The notes under the pieces were generated by a model, which was not told where the DNA came from, made no database searches, and saw nothing but the letters and a program-made list of their open reading frames with translations. A program made the translations under genes and the position numbers. Shown here piece after piece: positions 45,175 through 53,702 of a stretch of DNA of 64,000 nucleotides. The stretch is from Flagellimonas aequoris. Its GTDB lineage: Bacteria; Bacteroidota; Bacteroidia; Flavobacteriales; Flavobacteriaceae. The stretch is from positions 62,001-126,000 of the forward strand of contig NZ_QXFJ01000017.1 in assembly GCF_003584165.1 (NCBI RefSeq). The letters run 5' to 3'. Each line of letters opens with the position of its first letter. Position 1 is the stretch's first letter.

Positions 45175-46068
45175 ATGCGGCTTTTTCATCCCATAATGAT
45201 CATTTTTTGTTGTTGTTTCCAGGCCCTGCAAGGACAGGACAAGGATTGGCCCAGTATGGAATTGGATAAGGTCGCTCTGGTCAACCAACGGGAAAGCTAC
45301 ATTACATTTCCCATGGACATTGGTAATTTGGAACCCTTGATGTTCGAGGCCAATGTCAGCCCCAGTTTTATCATACGGAAACGTATGGACTCCAAATTGA
45401 TGGGGGTGCTGACCCCCCAGATCATCATCCGAATGTACAATGCCGTTTCCTACCCGGTAAAGACCCCAAGCTATATCCCACAAATTGCCGCATACTATTT
45501 GATGTCCAAAGGTACCACCGGCACTCGAATGGCCCTATTTGGAAAGTTGGCCCATCATTCCAATGGTCAAAATGGGGCCTTTTACAACACGGATGGTACC
45601 GTCAACTTGGAGTCGGGAAACTTTGCCACCAATTATTTTGAACTGGGACTGGTCCATACATCCTTTGACAAGGCCGTGAATGCGACAAAATTCCTCAAGA
45701 CATCCTTGGAAATCCATCCAAAGAGCTGGATGCTGGAGGAACTACAGGGTCATTATAGCGGTTTGCGCTGGCACAATGCCTTTTACGCGTACAAGCTCCC
45801 GGTGAAAATGGGACACCGAGGTTCCATCAAGGCAGATTTCTCCTTGAAATTGGAAGCCACCTGGTTCATGGACCAAGTAAACGATTGGGACCTCCTCGCT
45901 ATCAAAAGATTGCATACACGGTTGACCGTATACTACCATCCCAAATTTTTGGAGGACATTGGATTTTTTATGGAATACTACCACGGCACGGATTATTACA
46001 ACATGTATTTCCAGCACCGTCTCGATGTCATCCGTTTTGGCATCATGACCGAGGTACTACGATTTTAA
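45175..46068 (+). CDS. OMPLA-like outer-membrane protein
   Basis: A 297-aa exported protein (signal ending QALQGQ). Barrel-like strands surround LAHHSNGQNG, which matches the H-x-S-N-G motif of outer membrane phospholipase A. The catalytic Asn that in OMPLA lies 12 residues after Ser is not at that distance; candidates are in the insert ESGNFATNY, 20 or 25 residues on. The C-terminal strands (LDVIRFGIMTEVLRF) end in Phe, as in outer-membrane barrels. Phospholipase activity is a cautious inference. It starts directly after the DUF2141 stop. Confidence 0.55.
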   Translation: MRLFHPIMIIFCCCFQALQGQDKDWPSMELDKVALVNQRESYITFPMDIGNLEPLMFEANVSPSFIIRKRMDSKLMGVLTPQIIIRMYNAVSYPVKTPSYIPQIAAYYLMSKGTTGTRMALFGKLAHHSNGQNGAFYNTDGTVNLESGNFATNYFELGLVHTSFDKAVNATKFLKTSLEIHPKSWMLEELQGHYSGLRWHNAFYAYKLPVKMGHRGSIKADFSLKLEATWFMDQVNDWDLLAIKRLHTRLTVYYHPKFLEDIGFFMEYYHGTDYYNMYFQHRLDVIRFGIMTEVLRF

Positions 46069-46078
46069 AGCAATAAGC

Positions 46079-46921
46079 ATGGAGCAACAAACATTTCAGG
46101 TAAAGAAATATTCCGGGGAACTGGAGGATTTTTCAATCGCCAAATTGGAACACTCCCTTCAAAAATGTGGGGCTACACCGGAAGAAATAACTGCGGTTAT
46201 TGCCCACATTGAGCCTTGGATCTATGATGGGATTTCGACCGATGAGATCCACAGAAGGGTTTTTTCCTTTTTAAAAAAAGCAAACCGCATCCGTGCATCC
46301 AAATACAGCTTGAAACGGGCCATCTTTGACCTAGGGCCCACGGGCTATCCCTTTGAACGAATGGTCAGCGCCCTTTTAAGGCAAAAAGGGTACAAAACCA
46401 AGGTAGGTGTTGTTCTCAAAGGTGCCTGTGTGAATCATGAGATAGATGTATTGGCAGAAAAAAAGGGCAATGTCTACGCCATTGAATGCAAGTTCCATTC
46501 CGACACCAAATTCTCAAGTAATGTCAAGATCCCGCTATACATCAATTCCAGGTTTTTGGATGTCCAAAAAAAATGGAACGCCGATCCGGAAAAAAGCACC
46601 CATTTAAAACAAGGTTGGCTGGTCACCAATACCCAGTTCACCGCCGATGCAATCAACTATGGAAACTGCATCGGGTTAACACTGTTAAGCTGGGACTATC
46701 CCAAGGACAACGGTATCCCAAAGCATGTGGACCGATTCGGACTCTATCCCATCACCGCACTGACCACACTGTCCAAGCACGAAAAGCGTCAGCTTCTAGA
46801 TCGGGACGTCATCCTGACCTTGGAAATCGAACAACGACCCGAAGTGTTGCAACCACTACATCTTTCTTCCAGAAAAACCAGGGAGGTATTGTCCGAGGTG
46901 CATCAATTGTGTCTTTTGTGA
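46079..46921 (+). CDS. ATP-cone domain fused to a PD-(D/E)xK nuclease
   Basis: A 280-aa cytoplasmic protein. Residues 5-85 are an ATP-cone nucleotide-binding domain (VKKYSGELEDFSIAKLEHSL, DEIHRRVFSFLKK, ASKYSLKRAI), normally the allosteric site of ribonucleotide reductase or NrdR. Residues 90-240 are a restriction-endonuclease-like fold: PFERMVSALLRQKGYKT, HEIDVLAEKKG (Asp123), YAIECKFH (Glu136, Lys138). No reductase chemistry is present. It could be a nuclease gated by (d)ATP level. It begins 10 bp after the OMPLA-like gene, within the operon. Confidence 0.85.
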   Translation: MEQQTFQVKKYSGELEDFSIAKLEHSLQKCGATPEEITAVIAHIEPWIYDGISTDEIHRRVFSFLKKANRIRASKYSLKRAIFDLGPTGYPFERMVSALLRQKGYKTKVGVVLKGACVNHEIDVLAEKKGNVYAIECKFHSDTKFSSNVKIPLYINSRFLDVQKKWNADPEKSTHLKQGWLVTNTQFTADAINYGNCIGLTLLSWDYPKDNGIPKHVDRFGLYPITALTTLSKHEKRQLLDRDVILTLEIEQRPEVLQPLHLSSRKTREVLSEVHQLCLL

Positions 46922-46928
46922 ACCAAGA

Positions 46929-47531
46929 ATGAACGTTATGAAAAATACCGAATCAATATCAGAGAAAACCTTGCCAAGGGATCAATGGATGGAAAAATTG
47001 AAAAAGTATGATTCCCGCGGGGTGCAGACCCTTTTCAGAACACTGTCCCGGAATCATTATAATCTTCTGAAAATGGTCGACAACAAGGCCAGGATCATGC
47101 TTACGGTCAATTCCATCATCTCCTCCCTCCTATTGGGAGCCCTGGTCCTTGTTCCGGCAAATGGGGAATTCACCATTACCATCGGAACCCGGATTTTGGT
47201 CATTTGTAGTCTGTTCTCCATGATATTCGCCATATTCAGCATGTTGCCCCATCGGTACATCGGAAAGGAATTCAGGGCCAGCAATTATAAGGGTACCCTC
47301 TATGCGGACAATTTTGCCAACCAATCCCTCGTTGAGTTTAAGGAAGAATTGAACCGCATAATGGAAAGTGGACAGAACACCTATGATGAAATGGTGGTCG
47401 ATCTTTACTTCTTGGGCAAGGCCATAGCAAAAAAACAACGTTTACTTTTGATATCATCCGGAATCCTTTTGATAGGCATAATAGCAACGATTGCATATTC
47501 ATTGATCACGGGCACCGTTATTTTGAACTGA
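46929..47531 (+). CDS. Pycsar-effector-family (DUF5706) membrane protein
   Basis: A 200-aa protein with the family motif SRNHYNLLKMVDNKARIML (residues 40-58) leading into membrane segments at about 57-76, 85-106 and 173-197, with VDLYFLGKAIAKKQRLL before the last one. PycTM effectors of this family depolarise the membrane when they bind cCMP or cUMP made by a phage-activated cyclase. No uridylate/cytidylate cyclase is near, and the protein is 7 bp behind the ATP-cone nuclease. Met4 (46938) is an alternative start. Confidence 0.8.
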   Translation: MNVMKNTESISEKTLPRDQWMEKLKKYDSRGVQTLFRTLSRNHYNLLKMVDNKARIMLTVNSIISSLLLGALVLVPANGEFTITIGTRILVICSLFSMIFAIFSMLPHRYIGKEFRASNYKGTLYADNFANQSLVEFKEELNRIMESGQNTYDEMVVDLYFLGKAIAKKQRLLLISSGILLIGIIATIAYSLITGTVILN

Positions 47532-47575
47532 CAAGTCTATCCAAAAAATTCTAGTCGTTTGAACCACAGGCAGAT

Positions 47576-49459
47576 CTAATTTTCCTTCGATACATCAACT
47601 GTATGATCCAAGTTGTTTTTTAAATACGCCGTACATGCTTTAAAGTCGATAAATATGCGGTTCTCCGAGATCAATGAAGGAATCAACCGAACGCGTTCCA
47701 TCATGTACCTGGGCTGTTCCAACAATCCAACAAACAACACTTCGATTCCTGAATTTTTGAGATCGATCAATATATCCTCCAAGGTGTAGAGTCCCGATTG
47801 GTCCAAATATTGCATACGGTCCATGCGGATAATGACCGTTGATGCAGAGCGTGGAATCTGTTTGGCCAATTGCTGGAACTCACTGGTAAATCCAAAAAAC
47901 AGAGGTCCTTTCAAATGTTTGATAAATACCTTTCTTTTTAGGCTTTCCGGAAACGCAGCTTCATCCGCCCAACCCTTCTCTTGCTCCAGGGTCTTCACAT
48001 CGGAGCGTTCCGCGGTCAAGTCTCCCATTTTTTTCATGAACATCAATGATGCGAATACCAAGCCAACGCCAACTGCGTACACCAAGTTCCAAACAGTGGA
48101 CAACACCATAACCACGAGCATGATGATCACTTCTGAACTAACCTTAAAGGGACCAATTTTCGTGTCCCTTGGTAGAAACGGAATGGCCTTGAGCCCCTTA
48201 TAATCTATCACCCCAATTCCGACCGTTACCAAGATGCCTGCCAACACTGCCGCTGGAATTTTGGATGCCACTGGACCCAATGCCAACAACACCGTCAACA
48301 AGAATACTCCGGCTACCATTCCAGATAATTTGGTTTTACCTCCTGCATTGATGTTCACCACAGTCCGAATGGTGGCCCCTGCTCCAGGCAACCCACCAAA
48401 AAATGCCGCAATACTGTTTCCTATTCCCTGCCCGATCAATTCTCTGTTCGGCCTGTGCTGGGTCTTGGTCATATTGTCCGCGACCACCGAGGTCAACAAA
48501 GAGTCAATAGCTCCCAATAAAGCAAGTGTAAATGCCGTAAATACGTACGGTGTTATGGAATCCAGCCTAAATTGTGTGAACATATCAAAATGAATTATGG
48601 GAAAGCCTCCAGGTATCTGTTCGATGGGTCTATAGTCCAGTCCAAGACCATAAGCTACACCTGAAACGACCAATAAAGCTACAAGTGCACTGGGAAGGGA
48701 CGTCGTTATTTTTTTAAACCCATAAATAATAACAATCGTGCCAAAGGCCAAGGCAAATTCGAGCCAATTGATATGTTGTAATGCCCTTGGAAGCATATTG
48801 ATGGCACCCATCACACCAGAAGTATCCTTTCCTGCCAGTGCCTTTGCCTCTTTCAAAATATTTTCCTCTGAAACTTCTTCAGATCGGTCGATGGTTTCTT
48901 GGAAATCCTCGAGGACAAGCATACTTTCCCTAGATTCCTCTTTAAGGATTTTTCTCAAAATTGATTCTTGGGCCATGGGCCTATACTGATCCACAAGTGC
49001 CATGTCCTCTTTGGGATAATACCCCACCAAAGGCAAAATCTGGGTTACAAGGATAATAATCCCTATGGCGGTCATAAAACCGGAAACAACAGGATAGGGA
49101 ATATATCTGATATACTTTCCGATGCCTACAAGTCCCAATCCTATTTGGACAAGTCCTGCCATCAAAAAGACCATAAGTATTGCTGGCAAAGCTTTCTCAA
49201 AATCACCATCATTGAATGCCAGAATGCTTGTTACCACGACCATGCTGACGGCTGTCATAGGGGCCGTTGGACCAGAAATCTGCGTATTGGTCCCTCCAAA
49301 AAGTGCCGCAAAAAAACTGATGAAGATGGCTCCATAGAGTCCTGCACTGGGACCCATCCCAGAACTGACACCGAACGCCAACGCCAAAGGGAGGGCTACA
49401 ATTCCTGCTGTGAGCCCTCCAAATATATCTCCTCGTAAATTGGAAAAAAAATTCTTCAT
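47576..49459 (-). CDS. SulP-family anion transporter with STAS domain
   Basis: ATG 49459 is chosen (MKNFFSNLRGDIFGG); an in-frame start at 49486 adds nine residues. The 627-aa protein has 12 or more membrane segments with the SulP signature GLYGAIFISFFAALFGGTNTQISGPTAPMT and the cytoplasmic STAS domain at the C-terminus (RSASTVIIRMDRMQYLDQSG). An unusual polar insert of about 70 residues lies between helices (EDFQETIDRSEEVSEENILK). It may transport sulfate or bicarbonate. It is the convergent neighbour of the efflux operon. Confidence 0.93.
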   Translation of the reverse strand: MKNFFSNLRGDIFGGLTAGIVALPLALAFGVSSGMGPSAGLYGAIFISFFAALFGGTNTQISGPTAPMTAVSMVVVTSILAFNDGDFEKALPAILMVFLMAGLVQIGLGLVGIGKYIRYIPYPVVSGFMTAIGIIILVTQILPLVGYYPKEDMALVDQYRPMAQESILRKILKEESRESMLVLEDFQETIDRSEEVSEENILKEAKALAGKDTSGVMGAINMLPRALQHINWLEFALAFGTIVIIYGFKKITTSLPSALVALLVVSGVAYGLGLDYRPIEQIPGGFPIIHFDMFTQFRLDSITPYVFTAFTLALLGAIDSLLTSVVADNMTKTQHRPNRELIGQGIGNSIAAFFGGLPGAGATIRTVVNINAGGKTKLSGMVAGVFLLTVLLALGPVASKIPAAVLAGILVTVGIGVIDYKGLKAIPFLPRDTKIGPFKVSSEVIIMLVVMVLSTVWNLVYAVGVGLVFASLMFMKKMGDLTAERSDVKTLEQEKGWADEAAFPESLKRKVFIKHLKGPLFFGFTSEFQQLAKQIPRSASTVIIRMDRMQYLDQSGLYTLEDILIDLKNSGIEVLFVGLLEQPRYMMERVRLIPSLISENRIFIDFKACTAYLKNNLDHTVDVSKEN

Positions 49460-49603
49460 GTTGTTTGTATGGTTTTTTAAATCCAAATCCGGTACTTTTT
49501 ACGCCCAGATAACTACAACCAGACATTATTGAATTTTTGTACTAACGTGCTACCGATCCTTGGGTAGGGGTCGCCAAGTAATGGCCAAGGTACTTTCAGA
49601 ATG

Positions 49604-49629
49604 GACCATTGGCATTGGTGGCAATGGTC
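49604..49629 (-). other. inverted repeat downstream of the Rnk-like operon
   Basis: GACCATTG (49604-49611) pairs with CAATGGTC (49622-49629), with a 10-nt loop. A second small stem (TTCACC/GGTGAA) follows a few bases on. There is no clear T-run, so it is a structural element or weak terminator for the genes ending at 49710. Confidence 0.4.
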
Positions 49630-49709
49630 GTTCCCTCCCTGTTTCACCAACAAAGGGTGAAAACCGTATTCTTCATTAAATTTTAATTCTTACGTATTGA
49701 TCATCCAAG

Positions 49710-50102
49710 TTACCTTTGATACCTTTCCAAAATTTTTGAAAGCAATATCGTCTTGATCTTGGTATAGGTCTTGATATGGTCCATATAACTATCCCTATTT
49801 TTCTCATGGGTGTTCAGATAATAGGCGTCACATTCCGTGGTATCACACTCAATGGCATTTATCATTGTCCTTTCATATCGATACAGGGTGCCCAAGCGAA
49901 GTTGGTTATCCCGCTGGATGGCCAAAAGGCTTTGGTTTACCGCAGGGTTTCCCAATAGGCGTTTTTCCAATGGAATCAAATATTGCAGTTCATTATTCAT
50001 CAACTCCATGGTTTCGGTCCAATTGGAAATCTCCAACTTGTCCTTTTTAACTATGATCTGGCTTATGGACTCGTGAAAATAGGGTCTGTTCACCTGCTTC
50101 AT
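49710..50102 (-). CDS. helical protein of unknown function coupled to an Rnk-like gene
   Basis: A 130-aa soluble protein, all helix by pattern (TMELMNNELQYLIPLEKRL, LLAIQRDNQLRLGTLYRYERTM). One pair of close cysteines occurs (ECDTTECDAYYL). It overlaps the upstream Rnk-like gene by 4 bp and so is probably made with it. No family was recognised. Confidence 0.7.
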   Translation of the reverse strand: MKQVNRPYFHESISQIIVKKDKLEISNWTETMELMNNELQYLIPLEKRLLGNPAVNQSLLAIQRDNQLRLGTLYRYERTMINAIECDTTECDAYYLNTHEKNRDSYMDHIKTYTKIKTILLSKILERYQR

Positions 50103-50518
50103 AATACCATGTTTAGGTTTATGGGTTCATTCTCCTGTTCCACATTTTCAATGCTCAATTTTTGGTTTCCGGAAGGAAACTCCCAAACTAGGGAATCCCC
50201 TTTGGCATACCCCATGACCGCTGCTCCCATGGGGGTCAGGATTGAAATATGGTTGTTTTTCACATCACTCCGACTAGGAAGTACCAATTTGAATTTTTTG
50301 TGCCATCCATTTTCGGAAATTATGGTCACCACGGCATTGAACCGGATGACATCATCCGGCATTTCCGCTTCATCCAATATCCGTGCTGTTTCCATTTCAC
50401 CCACGAGCTTTTTTACCGAGCTCCTAAGGGTATTGTCCTTATAGTATCCTGATAGGTTCATCAACCGCTTCAAAAGGACATATTCTTTTTTTTCAATTAC
50501 CAAACTACCGTATTTCAT
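50099..50518 (-). CDS. Rnk/GreA C-terminal-domain-like protein (paralogue 1)
   Basis: A 139-aa protein lacking the GreA coiled-coil finger. The C-terminal FKBP-like half is clear: DDVIRFNAVVTI, KLVLPSRSD, ILTPMGAAVMGYAKGDSLVWEFP. This is the arrangement of Rnk (regulator of nucleoside diphosphate kinase), which binds RNA polymerase. The N-terminus (MKYGSLVIEKKEY) closely matches the second paralogue at 53253-53702. Confidence 0.87.
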   Translation of the reverse strand: MKYGSLVIEKKEYVLLKRLMNLSGYYKDNTLRSSVKKLVGEMETARILDEAEMPDDVIRFNAVVTIISENGWHKKFKLVLPSRSDVKNNHISILTPMGAAVMGYAKGDSLVWEFPSGNQKLSIENVEQENEPINLNMVL

Positions 50519-50581
50519 TATTTTTCGTTTTATGTTTTAGCCTCCATCACATTCAAATGGAACCCTAAATGGATTATTGGA

Positions 50582-51874
50582 TTATGGAAAAATACCCCTT
50601 TGGACATACGTTTCCTCAAGTCGCTCAATGGCAATGATAAAGGCGGCTGTGCGCATATCCACTTTTTTGGATTTCGCCTTATGGACTACTTTGCCAAAGG
50701 ATTCTCTCATCTTTTTTTCCAATTTTTCCAATACTTCATCCAAATGCCATATTTCTCCGTTGCGATTTTGCAACCATTCAAAATAACTTCCGATTACACC
50801 TCCGGAATTACAGAGGATATCAGGAATGATATCGACTCCCCTTTTCAAAAGGATTTCCTCGGCCTTTACATCGGTTGGTCCATTGGCTCCTTCAGCGATC
50901 AAACGGGCCTTTATCTTCGGGGCATTTTCAACAGTGATCTGGTTTCCCAATGCTGCCGGGATACAGATATCACAGTCCAGACCAAAAAAATCGGCACTGT
51001 CCATAGTATTTGCACCACTAAAGCCAAGGACACTTCCCTTATTGGCCTGTACATATTCCAATAATTTTTCAGTGGAGATGCCATCCTCGTTATATATGCT
51101 TCCATAGGCATCCTGTACCGCTGTGAGTATTGCCCCCTCCTTTTCCAGAAAGTGTGCGGCCCAATAGCCCACATTGCCAAAACCCTGTACAATGAACCTT
51201 TTGTTTTTCAAATCGACCTTTTTGTTTTCTGCCCAAAATTTAATGGTCAGGAACACCCCGTAACCGGTCGCCCTGTCCCTGCCTTCGGAGCCTCCTGCCC
51301 CTATGGGTTTTCCAGTGACCACATGTAGGTTCTTTGAACGTTCATTGGGAGATTTGGTGGACATATACGTGTCCAAGATCCAAGCCATGGTCTGGGCGTT
51401 GGTATTCACGTCCGGAGCCGGAATATCCAATTCTGGGCCTATATTGTCCCCAAGGGCATAGGTGAACCGTCTGGTGATCCGTTGCAATTCGTCCTGTGAA
51501 TACTTTGTCGGATCCAATTGGATACCCCCTTTGGCCCCCCCGTAGGGCAATCCTGCCAATGAGGTCTTCCAGGTCATCCACATGGCCAGTGCCCGCGCAG
51601 CATCAATGTCCACTGTAGGATGGTAACGAAGTCCTCCCTTATAGGGGCCCAGGGCATTGTTGTGCTGAACCCGATACCCCGTGAATATTTCCACTTCACC
51701 GTTATCCATGCGGACCGGGAAATGGACAATGAACTCGTTGTTCGTCACTTCAAGGATCTTACGGATGTTCTTGTTCAGTTCAATAATGTCCGCTGCATTG
51801 TTGAACTGTCTCATGACATTGTCCAACATACCTTGTTTCAGTTGTTTTTTTTCCGATGTTATCGTTGTTGTCAT
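50582..51874 (-). CDS. gdhA: glutamate dehydrogenase (Glu/Leu/Phe/Val dehydrogenase family)
   Basis: ATG 51874 is chosen; the upstream in-frame start at 51895 adds seven residues. The 430-aa enzyme has the substrate-binding/catalytic motif WKTSLAGLPYGGAKGG (catalytic Lys), the loop DIPAPDVNT and the Rossmann motif VQGFGNVGYWAAHFL. It interconverts glutamate with 2-oxoglutarate and ammonium. Length and motifs fit the hexameric NAD(P) class (about 420-450 aa). Confidence 0.96.
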   Translation of the reverse strand: MTTTITSEKKQLKQGMLDNVMRQFNNAADIIELNKNIRKILEVTNNEFIVHFPVRMDNGEVEIFTGYRVQHNNALGPYKGGLRYHPTVDIDAARALAMWMTWKTSLAGLPYGGAKGGIQLDPTKYSQDELQRITRRFTYALGDNIGPELDIPAPDVNTNAQTMAWILDTYMSTKSPNERSKNLHVVTGKPIGAGGSEGRDRATGYGVFLTIKFWAENKKVDLKNKRFIVQGFGNVGYWAAHFLEKEGAILTAVQDAYGSIYNEDGISTEKLLEYVQANKGSVLGFSGANTMDSADFFGLDCDICIPAALGNQITVENAPKIKARLIAEGANGPTDVKAEEILLKRGVDIIPDILCNSGGVIGSYFEWLQNRNGEIWHLDEVLEKLEKKMRESFGKVVHKAKSKKVDMRTAAFIIAIERLEETYVQRGIFP

Positions 51875-51904
51875 TGTATAAAATTTTGGTTGCACTAGGT
51901 GTGC

Positions 51905-52069
51905 TTAATTACTCATCATTTCATTTGTGACCATTATGGCCGGTCCGTCGCTTTCATCAAGTCGATGGACGTATTCATTACATAATTGGATATTGGTCCT
52001 ATCCGTACTTAAGGAACAATAGGCCACATGCCTGCACGTTGAGCATAGGCTCCGTACTAATTCTTTCAT
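51905..52069 (-). CDS. 54-aa cysteine-rich micro-protein
   Basis: An intact ATG-to-TAA frame, 31 bp upstream of the gdhA start and on the same strand. The product contains four cysteines in the order CSTCRHVAYC then LCNEY (CxxC-x5-C-x11-C). This spacing resembles small Bacteroidetes proteins of the type CxxC...C...CEE, probably zinc binding. The upstream sequence is A-rich (TTTAAAGAATCC on the coding strand). It may be co-transcribed with gdhA. Confidence 0.6.
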   Translation of the reverse strand: MKELVRSLCSTCRHVAYCSLSTDRTNIQLCNEYVHRLDESDGPAIMVTNEMMSN

Positions 52070-52104
52070 GGATTCTTTAAATTTTATTAATTGAGATTAG
52101 GGTA

Positions 52105-52725
52105 TTAATTCCAATGCACGGGGTTTAGCACCTTTACCGGATAGAACGCCAGTACCAAAATCGATATTCCGATGATGACCAGAAATACCACTTCTAAATT
52201 GGACAACATCCTATTGACCCCCAAGGTTTTTTCTGATAGCTGGGTCAGCATGTCACTTTGTTCCAATTGGATTTCCTCAAGGCCATCCAAGGTTTGTCTT
52301 ATTTGTGCCAATTGTGGCAATACTTTTGCTTCGGCCAACGGTTTCCCTTCTTTTGATGCATTGGTTGTCCCACTGGGTTCCAAATCGGAAAATTGACGGT
52401 CCAATCGCTCCAACAGCCTGGCCTCGTCCCGTGTCAACTTGGTTCTGGAAAAATCAGCCAACAAAGCTTTGATTTTTTCAGACCTCTCATTACCCTGCAC
52501 ATACTCACCTTTCAAGAGTGCCACTTCCATCTCATGTGCCATATCCTGTAATTGATAGATATAATCCTGCACCACTATGCGATCATCATAAATGGATTTG
52601 ACCGATGCTTGTATTGTGGAAAAATATTTCCGGTCCAACAGGTTGGAGCCCAGTACCAACAAAAAAGCGGTGGCCAGGACCAGACCGACCAATATTCGTT
52701 GTTTTATTGAAAATTTAGTTTTCAT
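52105..52725 (-). CDS. stand-alone four-helix-bundle (4HB_MCP) membrane protein
   Basis: A 206-aa protein with an N-terminal membrane helix (ILVGLVLATAFLLVLGSNLL), a periplasmic helical bundle of about 140 residues as in methyl-accepting chemotaxis receptors (TIQASVKSIYDDRIVVQDYIYQ...), and a second membrane helix near the C-terminus (VVFLVIIGISILVLAF). It stops there, with no HAMP or signalling domain. It could act as a sensor subunit for a separate partner, for example the kinase at 55247. Confidence 0.75.
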   Translation of the reverse strand: MKTKFSIKQRILVGLVLATAFLLVLGSNLLDRKYFSTIQASVKSIYDDRIVVQDYIYQLQDMAHEMEVALLKGEYVQGNERSEKIKALLADFSRTKLTRDEARLLERLDRQFSDLEPSGTTNASKEGKPLAEAKVLPQLAQIRQTLDGLEEIQLEQSDMLTQLSEKTLGVNRMLSNLEVVFLVIIGISILVLAFYPVKVLNPVHWN

Positions 52726-52860
52726 GTTTTAATCATTTAGGTATTACATCAAAGAATTATCCTCTGGATCGAAAATCCACCCGGCCACTACCTTGTTGAG
52801 CAAATAACAATTTTGGAAAACCGGGTGGACATCATCAACTAACCACCAATCATAAATCAA

Positions 52861-53223
52861 CTATAAGGTTTGGAGCTCTCCGGACTCCATTGCCCCAAAA
52901 AAGTCGACGGCCACTATGCTATGACTGCCAAAGAACCTGTTACCATCAACTCGTTTGATCTTGATCTTTGTGGATCCATCCTTTTTTTCTTTGACGGAAG
53001 TCACCACCACTTTTTCCCCTTCCACACGTTTGTAGTTTGCGATACCCCCTCTTTTGATGATAAAGTTCGCCTTGGGGAAGTCAATATACTTGTACTTGTT
53101 CGTTTCAGGTTTCCCGATTTCGAATACATCCCCGACTTTGACTTTTGTGTTCGTTTGGGATGCATTGGCCTGTGCATGCAACAGGTTTATAGAAAACAAA
53201 AGGACAATTACATATTTAATCAT
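52861..53223 (-). CDS. exported protein of unknown function
   Basis: The start at 53223 gives a signal peptide (MIKYVIVLLFSINLLHAQ). The 120-aa product is rich in Lys/Thr strands (VKVGDVFEIGKPE, TKIKIKRVDGNRFFGSHSIVAVDFF). No family was identified. It sits 29 bp behind the second Rnk-like gene and may share its transcript. Confidence 0.65.
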   Translation of the reverse strand: MIKYVIVLLFSINLLHAQANASQTNTKVKVGDVFEIGKPETNKYKYIDFPKANFIIKRGGIANYKRVEGEKVVVTSVKEKKDGSTKIKIKRVDGNRFFGSHSIVAVDFFGAMESGELQTL

Positions 53224-53252
53224 AACCATAATATTTAGAATCAATAAATCAC

Positions 53253-53702
53253 TTACTGTTCGGGTACCATCTTTTGCATGTCACCATCTGAAATGGAGAG
53301 TTTGACCTTTTGCCTACCCTGCTTTACTTTTTCGATCGTAAAAGATATTTTACTACCGGGAAGGCCATAGGTAATTCGGTCACCTTTGGAGAAACCGATC
53401 AATGATGCGCCCAAACTACTGGTCACAGAAATTTGGTTTGTCGTCGCATCTTCTTCGCCAGGAGGTACAAGCCGGAAGGAATCCTGATGGTCCGAGGAAC
53501 CAACAAGGGTAACCTCGGAATACAGTCGAACAATGTCAGAGGGCATCTGGCCCTCATCCAACACCACAGCATTGTTCAAATTCAGGTCCAAGATCTCCAA
53601 TACACCTGTATGGATATAATCTTCCCATATACAATTCTGTTTCATGAACTTTCTGGTCATCAGAAAATCATTCTTCTCCAAAATGAGACTGCCATACTTC
53701 AT
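53253..53702 (-). CDS. Rnk/GreA C-terminal-domain-like protein (paralogue 2)
   Basis: A 149-aa paralogue of the protein at 50099-50518: the same start (MKYGSLILEKNDF), then GQMPSDIVRLYSEVTLVG, FRLVPPGEED, SVTSSLGASLIGFSKGDRITYGLPG. It also lacks a coiled-coil finger. It probably binds RNA polymerase or a nucleotide-related partner. It is located directly upstream of a small exported protein. Confidence 0.85.
   Translation of the reverse strand: MKYGSLILEKNDFLMTRKFMKQNCIWEDYIHTGVLEILDLNLNNAVVLDEGQMPSDIVRLYSEVTLVGSSDHQDSFRLVPPGEEDATTNQISVTSSLGASLIGFSKGDRITYGLPGSKISFTIEKVKQGRQKVKLSISDGDMQKMVPEQ

Noticed and set aside
46079-46921. NrdR or ribonucleotide reductase
   Set aside because: An ATP cone is present, but there is no zinc ribbon or reductase domain; the rest is a nuclease fold.
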